Assembly (NCBI RefSeq): GCF_002895565.1
Contig: NZ_AZRN01000032.1
Span: forward strand, 1 to 64,000
DNA: 64,000 nt
From: Petrotoga mexicana DSM 14811
Lineage (GTDB): Bacteria > Thermotogota > Thermotogae > Petrotogales > Petrotogaceae
Direction of reading: 5' to 3'
The notes beneath the pieces were generated by a model. That model worked only from the letters and a program-made list of their open reading frames with translations, was not told the origin of the DNA and did not search any database. The position numbers and the translations under genes are program-made. Below are positions 1 through 7,689 of this stretch, in pieces. How positions within the stretch are numbered: position 1 is the first letter of the stretch; each line of letters starts with the position of its first letter.

Positions 1-20
1 CGGGGTGAAGGGGCGCTAAA
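1..20 (+). repeat. 3' end of a GC-rich dispersed repeat (GGGGCGCTAAA family)
   Basis: The window opens inside a copy of the repeat seen in fuller form at 16264-16425. It reads CGGGGTGAAGGGGCGCTAAA and is followed by AT-rich DNA. It ends 47 bases before the start codon of the next gene and points the same way. The 5' part is missing because of the window edge, so I cannot tell whether this copy has all four G tracts. Confidence 0.75.
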
Positions 21-67
21 TAAAATTTTTAACGACAATATTAAATAATAAAAAGGAGAGATGCATT

Positions 68-595
68 GTGTCTATTACAACAAAAACAGGTGATAAGGGT
101 GAAACCTCTCTTTGGAGTGGAGAAAGAGTATCAAAAGACGACATAAGAGTGGAAGCTTACGGTACCGTAGATGAATTAAACTCATTTCTTTCAGAAGCAA
201 ATTATTATCTAAAATCTCATGAAGTAAAAAAAATAATAAACGAAGTACAGAATAATTTATTCAAAGTAGCAGGAGAGCTAGCTTCCAAAAGCCAAAAATA
301 TAAATATCCTATTCAAGAAGAAGATGCACTTAAAATTACGAATTATGTTTATGAATTTGAAAACAGGTTGAATCTAAAAGGCTTCGTAATGCCGGGAAAG
401 ACCATACAATCTGCAAAATTAGACATTTGTAGAACAATAGCACGAAGAGCAGAAAGACGAATTATCGCTTTAGATAAAAAAGAACCGTTATCGGAACCAT
501 TAAAAAAATATGTAAATCGATTATCTGATCTGTTATTCGTATTAGCCCGTTTTGAAGAGTACATAGAAGATAAAATTGAATTCAAAAAATGGTGA
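68..595 (+). CDS. pduO: ATP:cob(I)alamin adenosyltransferase, PduO type
   Basis: This enzyme transfers the adenosyl group of ATP to cob(I)alamin to make coenzyme B12. The N-terminal nucleotide-binding motif TKTGDKGETSLWSG is near residues 5-18. The helical core carries the IARRAERR segment near residue 120, and the C-terminal NRLSDLLFVLAR is typical of the PduO family. At 175 residues it has normal family length. The start is GTG at 68, with AAAGGAGAG ending at base 60; the ATG at 61 is out of frame. No pdu microcompartment genes are nearby, so it is more likely a general B12 salvage enzyme. The next gene follows after 10 bases, probably in the same transcript. Confidence 0.93.
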   Translation: MSITTKTGDKGETSLWSGERVSKDDIRVEAYGTVDELNSFLSEANYYLKSHEVKKIINEVQNNLFKVAGELASKSQKYKYPIQEEDALKITNYVYEFENRLNLKGFVMPGKTIQSAKLDICRTIARRAERRIIALDKKEPLSEPLKKYVNRLSDLLFVLARFEEYIEDKIEFKKW

Positions 596-605
596 GGGAG
601 TTAAA

Positions 606-887
606 ATGTTCTGCATCAAATTAGAATTGAAAATTAGGTTATTCGGAATCAGCTCTTTGAAAGACAAAAGATCGGTAGTGAAAACACTGATAAACTCACT
701 AAGAAAAAAGTACAATGTATCTGCTCTAGAAGGAAATTATAACGACTCGAAAAATTACTTGGGAATATTCGTATCGTCGTTAAGTCAAAGTAGAGATTAC
801 TTACTAAATCTTATCGAACAAATAGAGGATGACATCGAACTTAATTATGGTTTAGAGATTGAAAAGGAAGACTACTCAATTTTTTAG
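606..887 (+). CDS. DUF503 family small protein
   Basis: This 93-residue protein belongs to DUF503 (YlxP-like). The family opens with a beta strand followed by the conserved SLKDKRSVVK segment, here near residues 16-25. I chose ATG 606, preceded by GAGGGAG at 594-600, over an upstream in-frame ATG that lies inside the previous gene. The biochemical role is not established; in some bacteria YlxP sits next to ribosome-maturation genes such as rbfA, but not here. It follows the adenosyltransferase by 10 bases. Its stop lies immediately before a remnant of the GC-rich repeat. Confidence 0.85.
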   Translation: MFCIKLELKIRLFGISSLKDKRSVVKTLINSLRKKYNVSALEGNYNDSKNYLGIFVSSLSQSRDYLLNLIEQIEDDIELNYGLEIEKEDYSIF

Positions 888-903
888 GAGAAGGAGCGCT
901 AAA
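888..903 (+). repeat. Degenerate copy of the GGGGCGCTAAA repeat core
   Basis: GGAGAAGGAGCGCTAAA begins directly after the stop codon at 885-887. It matches the 3' end of the dispersed repeat (AGCGCTAAA) but has lost the G runs. It lies about 55 bases before the next start codon and points the same way. Confidence 0.55.
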
Positions 904-957
904 GCAAGTTTTAGAGTTTCTAAAGAGATTATTACCACATAGTTAGGAGGATATAAT

Positions 958-1530
958 TTGGAATTAACCAGCACTATAGAAGAATTAAAAAAGTATTTAA
1001 AAATAACTATTAAGTCTAAAAAAAGATTAGAACATATCTACAATGTTGTTAATTTCTCAAAAAAATTAGCCCAAATCCACAGACTTCCAGAAGGAAAAGT
1101 TGAAATTGCAGCGTTAGGACACGATTTATTTCGAGATGTTGAACCAAACCGATTAATCAAATTGGCAGCGTTTTATAAAATTCACCTCGATAAATTCGAT
1201 AAAAATCGCCCCATTCTCTTGCACGGAAAGGTAAGTGCGGAATTTTTGGCAAGGAAATTCCATATTGACGATGATATATACCAAGCGATATATTATCATA
1301 CCAGCGGTTATGAAAAAATGGGTGATATAGGAAAAACGCTTGTTATTTCCGATTCAGCCGGAGATGACAGGGATTTTGAAGGGGTTGAAGAACTGAGAAA
1401 GGTATCGATCATATCTTTGAATGAAGGGTACAAATTAGCGATTAAAAACAAAATAAGCTATGCATTAGCGAAAGAGAGATACATATTAGAAGATACATAT
1501 AAGACATGGAACGCATTGTGTCAAATTTGA
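958..1530 (+). CDS. yqeK: HD-domain phosphohydrolase, YqeK type
   Basis: The protein (190 aa) resembles YqeK, an HD-domain enzyme known in other bacteria to hydrolyse diadenosine tetraphosphate symmetrically. Visible metal ligands fit the family: His in RLEHIYNV (about 25), the HD pair in ALGHDL (about 54), His in LLHGKVSAEF (about 88), and His in IYYHTSGYEKM (about 112). The sequence then runs SDSAGDDRDFEGVEELR, close to the family's ADYIEPGRDFPGV segment, although the usual AD is SD here. The start is TTG 958 with AGGAGG at 945-950. It is convergent with the downstream peptidase, with only 10 bases between the stops. The usual yqeK neighbours nadD and rsfS are absent. Confidence 0.85.
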   Translation: MELTSTIEELKKYLKITIKSKKRLEHIYNVVNFSKKLAQIHRLPEGKVEIAALGHDLFRDVEPNRLIKLAAFYKIHLDKFDKNRPILLHGKVSAEFLARKFHIDDDIYQAIYYHTSGYEKMGDIGKTLVISDSAGDDRDFEGVEELRKVSIISLNEGYKLAIKNKISYALAKERYILEDTYKTWNALCQI

Positions 1531-1540
1531 TGAATTAGAA

Positions 1541-2377
1541 TCAATTTCCACCTAAGCCATATTCGTTTTCTGTGTTATCCAACACATAAATTCTATTACT
1601 AGAAGGCAGGAATACTAACGGGTCGTAATTTGTATCAGCTTTTTTAACTTCGAAGTGAAGGTGAGGACCTGTACTTAAACCTGAATTTCCCACTCTTGCT
1701 ATCATTTCGCCTTTTTCGACATATTGGCCCTCATACACATTTATTTTAGAAAGATGACCGTAAACATAAGAACCATTTGAAGACTCTATTTCAACCATCA
1801 AACCATATCCTCCGTTTTCGCCAACGAACTTCACTTTTCCCGTTTCAACACAAAAAACGGGTGTGCCCATAGGTGCCGCAAGATCGATTCCTTTATGAAA
1901 AGAATACTCTTTAGTTATAGGGTGAACCCTATATCCATAAAGAGAAGAAATAGTGCCATAAACCGGCCATATTATATTTCTTTCGTTATTGAAACCTTTT
2001 CCTACAACACTTTTAGGGATAAAAAGTTTTTGATTTACAAAAATAGTTGTCGTATCGAGGTTGTTTGCTTTAACTATATCAGAAACACTAGTGAAAAATA
2101 ATTTAGCAATATAAGTTAGGTTATCTCCCTCTTTGACTTCATAGATATACCCTTCCGGTTGAGGAATTAATATTACTTGTCCAATTTTTAAATTGTTGGG
2201 AGATAAATTAGAATTCCAATCCAAAATAGTTGAAATGGATACATTGTATTCAATTGAAATACTATATAATGTTTCGTTACTTTGAATTTGATGTTCCACA
2301 ATAGAATAAGACGAAAACGTTAATACCGCCAAAATCGAGATAATAAAGAATAGAACTGTTCTTTTACGAATGCCCAA
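1541..2377 (-). CDS. Exported LysM and M23-family peptidase
   Basis: This is a probable cell-wall endopeptidase. Residues 7-25 form an N-terminal signal or anchor helix. Two LysM repeats follow (about 30-72 and 79-121), which bind peptidoglycan. A peptidase M23 domain follows (about 145-260). Zinc ligands are visible as HKGID near residue 162 and HLHF near 240. The start is TTG 2377, with GGGAGG at 2385-2390 on the same strand. A TGGTATAAT extended -10 lies at 2428-2436. It would cleave peptide cross-links in the periplasm during growth or division. Confidence 0.92.
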   Translation of the reverse strand: MGIRKRTVLFFIISILAVLTFSSYSIVEHQIQSNETLYSISIEYNVSISTILDWNSNLSPNNLKIGQVILIPQPEGYIYEVKEGDNLTYIAKLFFTSVSDIVKANNLDTTTIFVNQKLFIPKSVVGKGFNNERNIIWPVYGTISSLYGYRVHPITKEYSFHKGIDLAAPMGTPVFCVETGKVKFVGENGGYGLMVEIESSNGSYVYGHLSKINVYEGQYVEKGEMIARVGNSGLSTGPHLHFEVKKADTNYDPLVFLPSSNRIYVLDNTENEYGLGGN

Positions 2378-2427
2378 AGTTTTTCCTCCCTGTAATGGTT
2401 CAACAGATGAATAACGAATACGAAGTT

Positions 2428-2436
2428 ATTATACCA
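2428..2436 (-). promoter_or_regulatory. Extended -10 promoter of the M23 peptidase gene
   Basis: On the minus strand the sequence reads TGGTATAAT, about 50 bases upstream of the TTG start at 2377. No good -35 hexamer is visible. The same TGGTATAAT or TGATATAAT form recurs at 14279, 14398, 29802, 49711, 55476 and 55569. Confidence 0.65.
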
Positions 2437-2513
2437 TAGGATAATCTTTCTCTAGTAAAAAATAAATTAACAATTTCTAAATTTACTTCCTCTTATTTTG
2501 ATTTTTCTAATCA

Positions 2514-2542
2514 TTGACATCTATTAAAATTGGTGCTAAAAT
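2514..2542 (+). promoter_or_regulatory. Sigma-70 type promoter of the phosphate permease gene, with structured leader
   Basis: TTGACA at 2514-2519 and TAAAAT at 2537-2542 are separated by 17 bases, the best -35/-10 pair in the window. The transcript would start near 2549 and have a leader of about 90 bases. The leader contains TCTC-TTCT-GAGA and then a larger hairpin: AAAGCC near 2563 pairs with GGCTTT near 2593, enclosing an inner TTGCC/GGTAA stem. It ends in AATTTTTT. This could be an attenuator; I do not recognise a known riboswitch. Confidence 0.7.
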
Positions 2543-2641
2543 AGAAAAATCTCTTCTGAGAAAAGCCTATGATTGCCAATAAGGTAAAAATGGGCTTTAA
2601 TTTTTTAAATATTTTCAATAAAATGGGGGAATATTTTTAAT

Positions 2642-3574
2642 ATGCTTTTATTTTATTTAATTCCAGCTATTTTGTTAGGATGGTCCTTAGGCTCCAACAA
2701 TTCTTCCAATATATTTGGACCAGCTGTAACTTCTGGACTGGTTTCATACAAAAAAGCTATTATTGTATCTGCATTTTTTGTTTTTGTCGGTTCGGTTGTT
2801 GGAGGTATAAATGGATTAAACACTTTGGGGGCTTTGACCAATTTAAATATTGAACTACTGTCATTAGCCTTATTTTGTGCTTTTTTAGCGATGATATTTA
2901 TGAGTTTCTTTGGGCTTCCCGCATCTGCTACCCAGGCTGTTGTGGGAGCTCTGATCGGTTTAAGTATTCTAAAAGGGACATTCAATTCACTCATTTTAAC
3001 AAGAATTTTCATTTCATGGATACTTACACCTATTGGTGCCTTAATCTTTGCTTTTATATTATATAAACTTTTGGCCCTAATGTTTAGAAAATTTTTGGGG
3101 ATTACAGCCCAAGATAGGTTCTTAAAAGTACTAACATGGATCGCTATTTTTTATAGTGCATACTCATTAGGTGCAAACAACGTTGCAAACGTTACTGGAG
3201 TATTTGCAGACGTTTTACTTACTCCTAGCTTTTTACTTATTATAGGTGGTTTATCAATAGCAGTTGGAATTTTAACTACTAACAAAAAGGTTTTGTATAC
3301 CGTAGGGAAAGGAATTGTTGAATTGGACCATTTTTCATCATCTGTATCGATTTTGGGAACAGGGGTTACCTTGTGGATCTACTCTTTAATTGGTGTCCCC
3401 GTCAGTGCTGCACAGGCTACAATAGGTGCTATTGTGGGTGTTGGAATAGCAACAGGTACTAGAACTTTTGATACAGGCACGATAATGAAAGTAATATTTG
3501 GTTGGGTAGGAACACCTATGATTTCTGGAATTATTTCTCTTATAGTATTATTTTTAATTCAATTATTATCTTAA
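2642..3574 (+). CDS. pit: PiT-family inorganic phosphate transporter
   Basis: This membrane permease (310 aa, about nine to ten hydrophobic segments) belongs to the PiT family, which imports phosphate with H+ or Na+. The two inverted signature repeats are visible: GWSLGSNNSSNIFGPAV near residues 13-29 and YSLGANNVANVTGVF near 178-192. Each half also has the GLPASATQA or GVPVSAAQA motif (about 95 and 260). The length is that of the short bacterial and archaeal form without the large loop. No PhoU-like partner is adjacent. It has its own promoter (2514-2542) and ends at a strong terminator. Confidence 0.93.
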   Translation: MLLFYLIPAILLGWSLGSNNSSNIFGPAVTSGLVSYKKAIIVSAFFVFVGSVVGGINGLNTLGALTNLNIELLSLALFCAFLAMIFMSFFGLPASATQAVVGALIGLSILKGTFNSLILTRIFISWILTPIGALIFAFILYKLLALMFRKFLGITAQDRFLKVLTWIAIFYSAYSLGANNVANVTGVFADVLLTPSFLLIIGGLSIAVGILTTNKKVLYTVGKGIVELDHFSSSVSILGTGVTLWIYSLIGVPVSAAQATIGAIVGVGIATGTRTFDTGTIMKVIFGWVGTPMISGIISLIVLFLIQLLS

Positions 3575-3575
3575 A

Positions 3576-3608
3576 AAGAGGGGAGTTGCTAAACTCCCCC
3601 TTTTTTAT
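3576..3608. terminator. Bidirectional rho-independent terminator
   Basis: GGGGAGTT (3580-3587), loop GCTA, then AACTCCCC (3592-3599), flanked by AAAAAGA on the left and TTTTTTA on the right. It serves the phosphate permease on the plus strand. It also serves the Mbx operon arriving on the minus strand, overlapping its last codons. Confidence 0.93.
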
Positions 3609-5446
3609 TTTGAAAATTGTTTGTCCATTATATATTGGTCTATTCCTTGAGCCGCTTTGTGCCCATCTGCAACTCCATGAATTACATCTGGCCCATGCAC
3701 TATATCGCCACCTGCAAACAACCATGGTACACCTTCCACTTGACCGTACTCGTTTGTTTTTATCCTTCCTCTTTCTATCTTCATGTTATTTTGGATCTCT
3801 TCCGGCAAATAGCTGTAATCCGGAGCCTGTCCAACAGTCATTACCACCATATCCGCATTTATCGTAATAGTGTTATTTTCATCGTATTTTGGATTGAATC
3901 TTCCGTTTTCGTCGAATACTTCCACACATTTCCTAAATAACACACCTTTCACTTCTCCATTTTCAACTATTACTTTCACGGGACCCCATCCTGGATGGAA
4001 AATTACCCCTTCTTCTCCGCCTTCAACAATCTCGTCTTCATCGGCAGGCATCTCATCAAAGTTTCTCTCTAAACTGAGGACATGTACTTCAGATTTATTA
4101 TATTCCATGTTTTGGAGTCTGAGCATGGACCTTGCAACATCCATGGCAACATTTCCTCCCCCTATTACCACAAGGGATTTCGGTATATATGGTTTTGGGC
4201 CTTCTCCTCTGACATAATTTTTCATTTCTTCTAAAATTGTCAAAGAATCAAAGACTTTTTCATGATCAGATCCTTCGATGGGAAGCTTTCTACCTTTGTT
4301 GAATCCAGTTGAAACAAATATTACATCGTTTTTTGCTTTTAATTCTTCTAAAGTGATATCCTTTCCAACTTTTGTATTCGTTATTATCTTTACTCCCAGT
4401 GATTTTATGTAATTTACATCTTGCTCAAAAGCCGTGTCTGGAAGTCTATAAGCAGGACCTCCATAATTAAGAACACCGCCTGGCCTGTTCTTTTCCTCAT
4501 AAACAGTTATTTCATATCCCATTAAAGACAAGAAATAAGCTGCAGAAAGTCCGGCAGGTCCAGCTCCAACGATGGCAACCTTAGCGTTAGCCTTTTTTAT
4601 AATTTCCTGATCTAAAATCTCTGGATATTTATCCTGTGGAACGTTATCCACTATATATCTTTTCAACCATCTTATGGCTATAGGTTCTCCTCTGTGACCT
4701 ATGGTACAAGCTGTTTCACATCGATGAGTACAAATTCTACCGCATACCGCGGGCAAAGGATTTGTTTTATAAAGATCTTTCAAACCCGTTTGAAGATCAT
4801 CTGTATATATATCTTTTATGTAATCTGCTATGTTCATATGTGCTGGACATGTCTTTTCACAAATATTACATTCCACACATCTTGAAGCCTCTTTTACAGC
4901 CTGTTCTTTTGAAAATCCTTTAACCATCTCGATGAAAGAGGCTTTTCTAATTTCTGGTGGATCAATTTCCATCTCTTCTCTTTCTAAGTCAAGTAAGTCT
5001 GAATCTTCATCTCTAACATAACCTAGTGGTTTTTTAATTCCATGGATTCCTTCCTCTGTGGGGATAAAAAAGAAGGTATTTGGATCTTTAGATATATGCA
5101 CATATTCTTTGGTCATCTGTAACGAACCAGTGGTGCATATATCTACACATAAACCACAAAAGCTGCATCTTCCATAATCTATAGCAGGCCTTTGTGGTTT
5201 AGAACCTTCTACATCTGGGAGTTCTTCGAACTCTATCATAGTTATAGCATCTGTTGGACATATTTTTGAACAAGTACCGCAACCGATACATTTTTCCCAA
5301 TCGTTTATATGAAAACCTCTATATCTATCCGAAGCCTCTCGAGGTGTTATTAAGATATCTTCCATAGGAACACTAACAGGCTTTTTCGTAAGGTATTTCC
5401 AGGCCCTTGCTGGAGCAAAAAAGCTTTTTTCAGGTGTATTCATCAT
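3605..5446 (-). CDS. mbxN: Fused ferredoxin-like (MbxN/NuoI) and GltD/NfnB-like flavoprotein subunit
   Basis: The last gene of the Mbx operon encodes a two-part protein of 613 aa. Residues 1-130 are a NuoI-like ferredoxin with two 4Fe-4S motifs: CIGCGTCSKICP (about 53) and CSFCGLCVDIC (about 94). A third cysteine motif, CVECNICEKTCP (about 190), and CGRICTHRCETAC (about 236) form the N-terminal iron-sulfur domain of GltD/NfnB-type proteins. An FAD fold follows (VGAGPAG, about 293), then an NAD(P) fold (GGGNVAMD, about 430). The C-terminal FAD motif VPWLFAGGDIV is near 575. In Pyrococcus Mbx the N subunit is only the ferredoxin, so the fusion suggests NAD(P) as electron acceptor. ATG 5446 is preferred because GAGG lies 5 bases upstream; the GTG at 5452 overlaps that site. 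Confidence 0.9.
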   Translation of the reverse strand: MMNTPEKSFFAPARAWKYLTKKPVSVPMEDILITPREASDRYRGFHINDWEKCIGCGTCSKICPTDAITMIEFEELPDVEGSKPQRPAIDYGRCSFCGLCVDICTTGSLQMTKEYVHISKDPNTFFFIPTEEGIHGIKKPLGYVRDEDSDLLDLEREEMEIDPPEIRKASFIEMVKGFSKEQAVKEASRCVECNICEKTCPAHMNIADYIKDIYTDDLQTGLKDLYKTNPLPAVCGRICTHRCETACTIGHRGEPIAIRWLKRYIVDNVPQDKYPEILDQEIIKKANAKVAIVGAGPAGLSAAYFLSLMGYEITVYEEKNRPGGVLNYGGPAYRLPDTAFEQDVNYIKSLGVKIITNTKVGKDITLEELKAKNDVIFVSTGFNKGRKLPIEGSDHEKVFDSLTILEEMKNYVRGEGPKPYIPKSLVVIGGGNVAMDVARSMLRLQNMEYNKSEVHVLSLERNFDEMPADEDEIVEGGEEGVIFHPGWGPVKVIVENGEVKGVLFRKCVEVFDENGRFNPKYDENNTITINADMVVMTVGQAPDYSYLPEEIQNNMKIERGRIKTNEYGQVEGVPWLFAGGDIVHGPDVIHGVADGHKAAQGIDQYIMDKQFSK

Positions 5447-5467
5447 ATTCACCTCTTCTTTTATTTT

Positions 5468-6577
5468 TTATCTGTCTATTTCTGGAGGACATACCCCCAT
5501 TGTTTCCATCCAAAGCGCTGCATCCTCTATCCTCGTACCGGGCAAATATTTTTCTACCCCCAATAAACCTTGTGGATAGGATGCCCCCCTAACAGCAACT
5601 CTATAAGGTTTATCTTCTCCTTCTGAAACCATATAATAACCATATTCTCCTCTCGTGCATTCGATATGAGTGTAAACTTGACCTTTTGGAACACGCCATC
5701 TTAAGGCATTCCCACTAGATATTTTGTTCCATACTTTACCTTTTTTGGGCATTTTTTCAATTACCTGTCTTATTATTTTTATGCTCTGATAGGTTTCGAG
5801 GTATTTGAAATAAACCCTTGTATATCCATCTGAATAGTTTGCGGTTGGGACATAAAATTCTACTTGGTCATACCTTGCATACGGGTCTACTTTTCTAATA
5901 TCGTATGCTTCTCCCACAGCCGATCTCATACCTATTCCAGTAACTCCCAACTCCCAAACAACCTCTGCAGGTAACAACAATTTATCTTTGGTTCTTCTCT
6001 GAAAGAGGGAATTCTTGAGAATCAAATCTTCATATTCTGGAAGTCGATTTTCTAAATAATCGAGAAAACTCTTTATCTTTTCGATAGTTTCCTCACTCAA
6101 ATCCTTTCTTACGCCACCTGGTACGATATACATATGGTAAACTCTTGCCCCCGTTATCTCTTCAAAGATATCCAATATAAGATCTCTATCTGCGAGTCCC
6201 CAATTGGGTCCAGTGTAGAGTCCCACAGGTCCTCCTATTCCTCCAAGGGACATTAGATGATTTGCGATTCTTGCTAGCTCTAAGATTATCATCCTTATCC
6301 AATGAGCTTTTTCAGGGACTTCAATTCCTGTTAATTCCTCTATCGCCATGGCGTAAACCATCTCATTAATGTCAGGTTCTGGTACACAAATCCTTGGTAT
6401 GAGCGCAAGGTTATTCATCCAAAGTCTTCTTTCCATAAGTTTTTCAAATCCTCTATGCAACATACCAGGCATAGGCCTTGCCCTGACGATGGTATCTCCA
6501 TCAACATACATATGTACGCTGAAATTCCCGTGCATTCCCGGATGATTTGGCCCCAAGTATAATTTAAGTTCTTTCAT
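5468..6577 (-). CDS. mbxL: MbxL/NuoD-like large subunit of the membrane oxidoreductase
   Basis: This 369-residue subunit is homologous to the 49-kDa subunit of complex I and to the [NiFe]-hydrogenase large subunit. Hydrogenases bind nickel through two CxxC motifs. Here only one cysteine of each motif remains: RICVPEPD (Cys about 64) and GVCPPEID at the C terminus (Cys about 363). It is therefore not a hydrogenase and fits the Mbx branch. The N terminus LYLGPNHPGMHG is typical of the family. It overlaps mbxK by 14 bases, and the fusion gene follows 21 bases after its stop. Confidence 0.92.
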   Translation of the reverse strand: MKELKLYLGPNHPGMHGNFSVHMYVDGDTIVRARPMPGMLHRGFEKLMERRLWMNNLALIPRICVPEPDINEMVYAMAIEELTGIEVPEKAHWIRMIILELARIANHLMSLGGIGGPVGLYTGPNWGLADRDLILDIFEEITGARVYHMYIVPGGVRKDLSEETIEKIKSFLDYLENRLPEYEDLILKNSLFQRRTKDKLLLPAEVVWELGVTGIGMRSAVGEAYDIRKVDPYARYDQVEFYVPTANYSDGYTRVYFKYLETYQSIKIIRQVIEKMPKKGKVWNKISSGNALRWRVPKGQVYTHIECTRGEYGYYMVSEGEDKPYRVAVRGASYPQGLLGVEKYLPGTRIEDAALWMETMGVCPPEIDR

Positions 6578-7118
6578 TTATTCCACCTTCTTTTATGACT
6601 TCTTTCACAACGTTTTTGGAAAGTTCCACATCATACTTTCTATCAGGAAATTTACGCTTAGAATACTCTAACGGATCAAAATCTTTTCTCATAGGTGGTT
6701 TATCGTCCCATAATTCTAAGAACAACGGTTTTTCAGAATCTGAATTACCTTCAAACTTCACACCAAAGAACTCATGGATATCCCTTTCGTAGTATCTGGC
6801 ACCAGGGAAAATATCTATGATGCTTATATATTCGGGGTTTTCTCTTTCTATCTTTGTTTTTACTAAAAAAGTAATCCCATTTGTCCAATTGAAGAGGACA
6901 TAAACTAACTCAAATTTGTTTTCTTCAATCCAATCGACACAGGTTATCATGCTCAACTGTTTCCAACCTTTGTCCTTTAAATAGGTCAATATTGTTGGTA
7001 CATTATTTTGATCAACAACTATGCTTATTTCATTTTTCTTTGGTGTTGTGAAATCTTTTATATCTAAACTTTTTTCAAGAATACTTATCAATTCTTTGGT
7101 ATCATTCGTGAAATTCAT
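6564..7118 (-). CDS. mbxK: MbxK/NuoC-like subunit
   Basis: This 184-residue soluble subunit corresponds to NuoC (30-kDa subunit). The family signature appears as ARYYERDIHEFFGVKFEG near residues 106-123, followed by PLFLELWDDKPPMRKDFDP. It helps hold the NuoD-like and NuoB-like subunits together in the peripheral arm. Its start overlaps the end of mbxJ by 17 bases and its end overlaps mbxL by 14, which implies translational coupling. Confidence 0.92.
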   Translation of the reverse strand: MNFTNDTKELISILEKSLDIKDFTTPKKNEISIVVDQNNVPTILTYLKDKGWKQLSMITCVDWIEENKFELVYVLFNWTNGITFLVKTKIERENPEYISIIDIFPGARYYERDIHEFFGVKFEGNSDSEKPLFLELWDDKPPMRKDFDPLEYSKRKFPDRKYDVELSKNVVKEVIKEGGINERT

Positions 7119-7689
7119 CCTTTACATACACCTCCCCTAAAGAACGGATTTGGTTATTTCGATACCAATCGTAATTTTCAACATATTTTTTCCATCCATT
7201 GGCTTCACCTTTTGTTATCATGTTCTCAAGAGTTTTAAAAGTATTCATTATAGCCTCAGGCCTTGGCATACATCCGGCAAGGTAAAGATCAACTGGAAGA
7301 TAATAATCTAACCTGTTGATCACTGCATAGGAATCATAGTATATTCCTCCGTTTAAAGTACAAGACCCAAAGCCCACAAGATATTTTGGAGTCATCATTT
7401 GTTCATAAGTGTATATAACTCTTCTTAAAGTTTTAACGCTTAGATAACCTGTTATAAGTAGAACATCCGCTTGACGAGGCGTTGCCATAGGACCCATACC
7501 CAATCTTTCCATATCGAATCTAGCTGTCATAGTTGGCGGAAGTTCTACCGCACCACAACCTGTGCAATAATGAAGCATCCATAAAGATTTACCTCTGAAG
7601 ATGTTCTTTATCTTTTCCCAAAAAGTTATAGTATCGTTTAAATCTTCTTCAAAGATGTTCATCTGTTCTATTTTCTCTTCATTTGTCAT
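7102..7689 (-). CDS. mbxJ: MbxJ/NuoB-like iron-sulfur subunit
   Basis: This 195-residue subunit corresponds to NuoB, which carries the 4Fe-4S cluster nearest the quinone or substrate site in complex I relatives. Four candidate ligands are visible: the pair in HYCTGCGAVE (Cys 42 and 45), GSCTLNGG (Cys 110) and GCMPRPEA (Cys 140). The family segment TPRQADVLLITG is at 70-81. A short N-terminal helix (about 20-38) may lie on the membrane. It overlaps mbxM by 4 bases. Confidence 0.93.
   Translation of the reverse strand: MTNEEKIEQMNIFEEDLNDTITFWEKIKNIFRGKSLWMLHYCTGCGAVELPPTMTARFDMERLGMGPMATPRQADVLLITGYLSVKTLRRVIYTYEQMMTPKYLVGFGSCTLNGGIYYDSYAVINRLDYYLPVDLYLAGCMPRPEAIMNTFKTLENMITKGEANGWKKYVENYDWYRNNQIRSLGEVYVKDEFHE

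Noticed and set aside
68-595. Part of a propanediol or ethanolamine microcompartment operon
   Set aside because: Only the adenosyltransferase is present. The neighbours are unrelated housekeeping genes.
1895-2101. Open frame on the plus strand inside the M23 peptidase gene
   Set aside because: It lies fully within a well-supported gene on the other strand, has no ribosome site and no recognisable product.
2549-2641. Known riboswitch before the phosphate permease
   Set aside because: The leader folds, but it lacks the conserved cores of riboswitch classes I can recognise. I kept it only as a possible attenuator.
3502-4217. Several plus-strand open frames across the terminator and the Mbx fusion gene
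   Set aside because: They are shadows of the minus-strand gene, with odd composition and no start signals. One would also cross a strong terminator.
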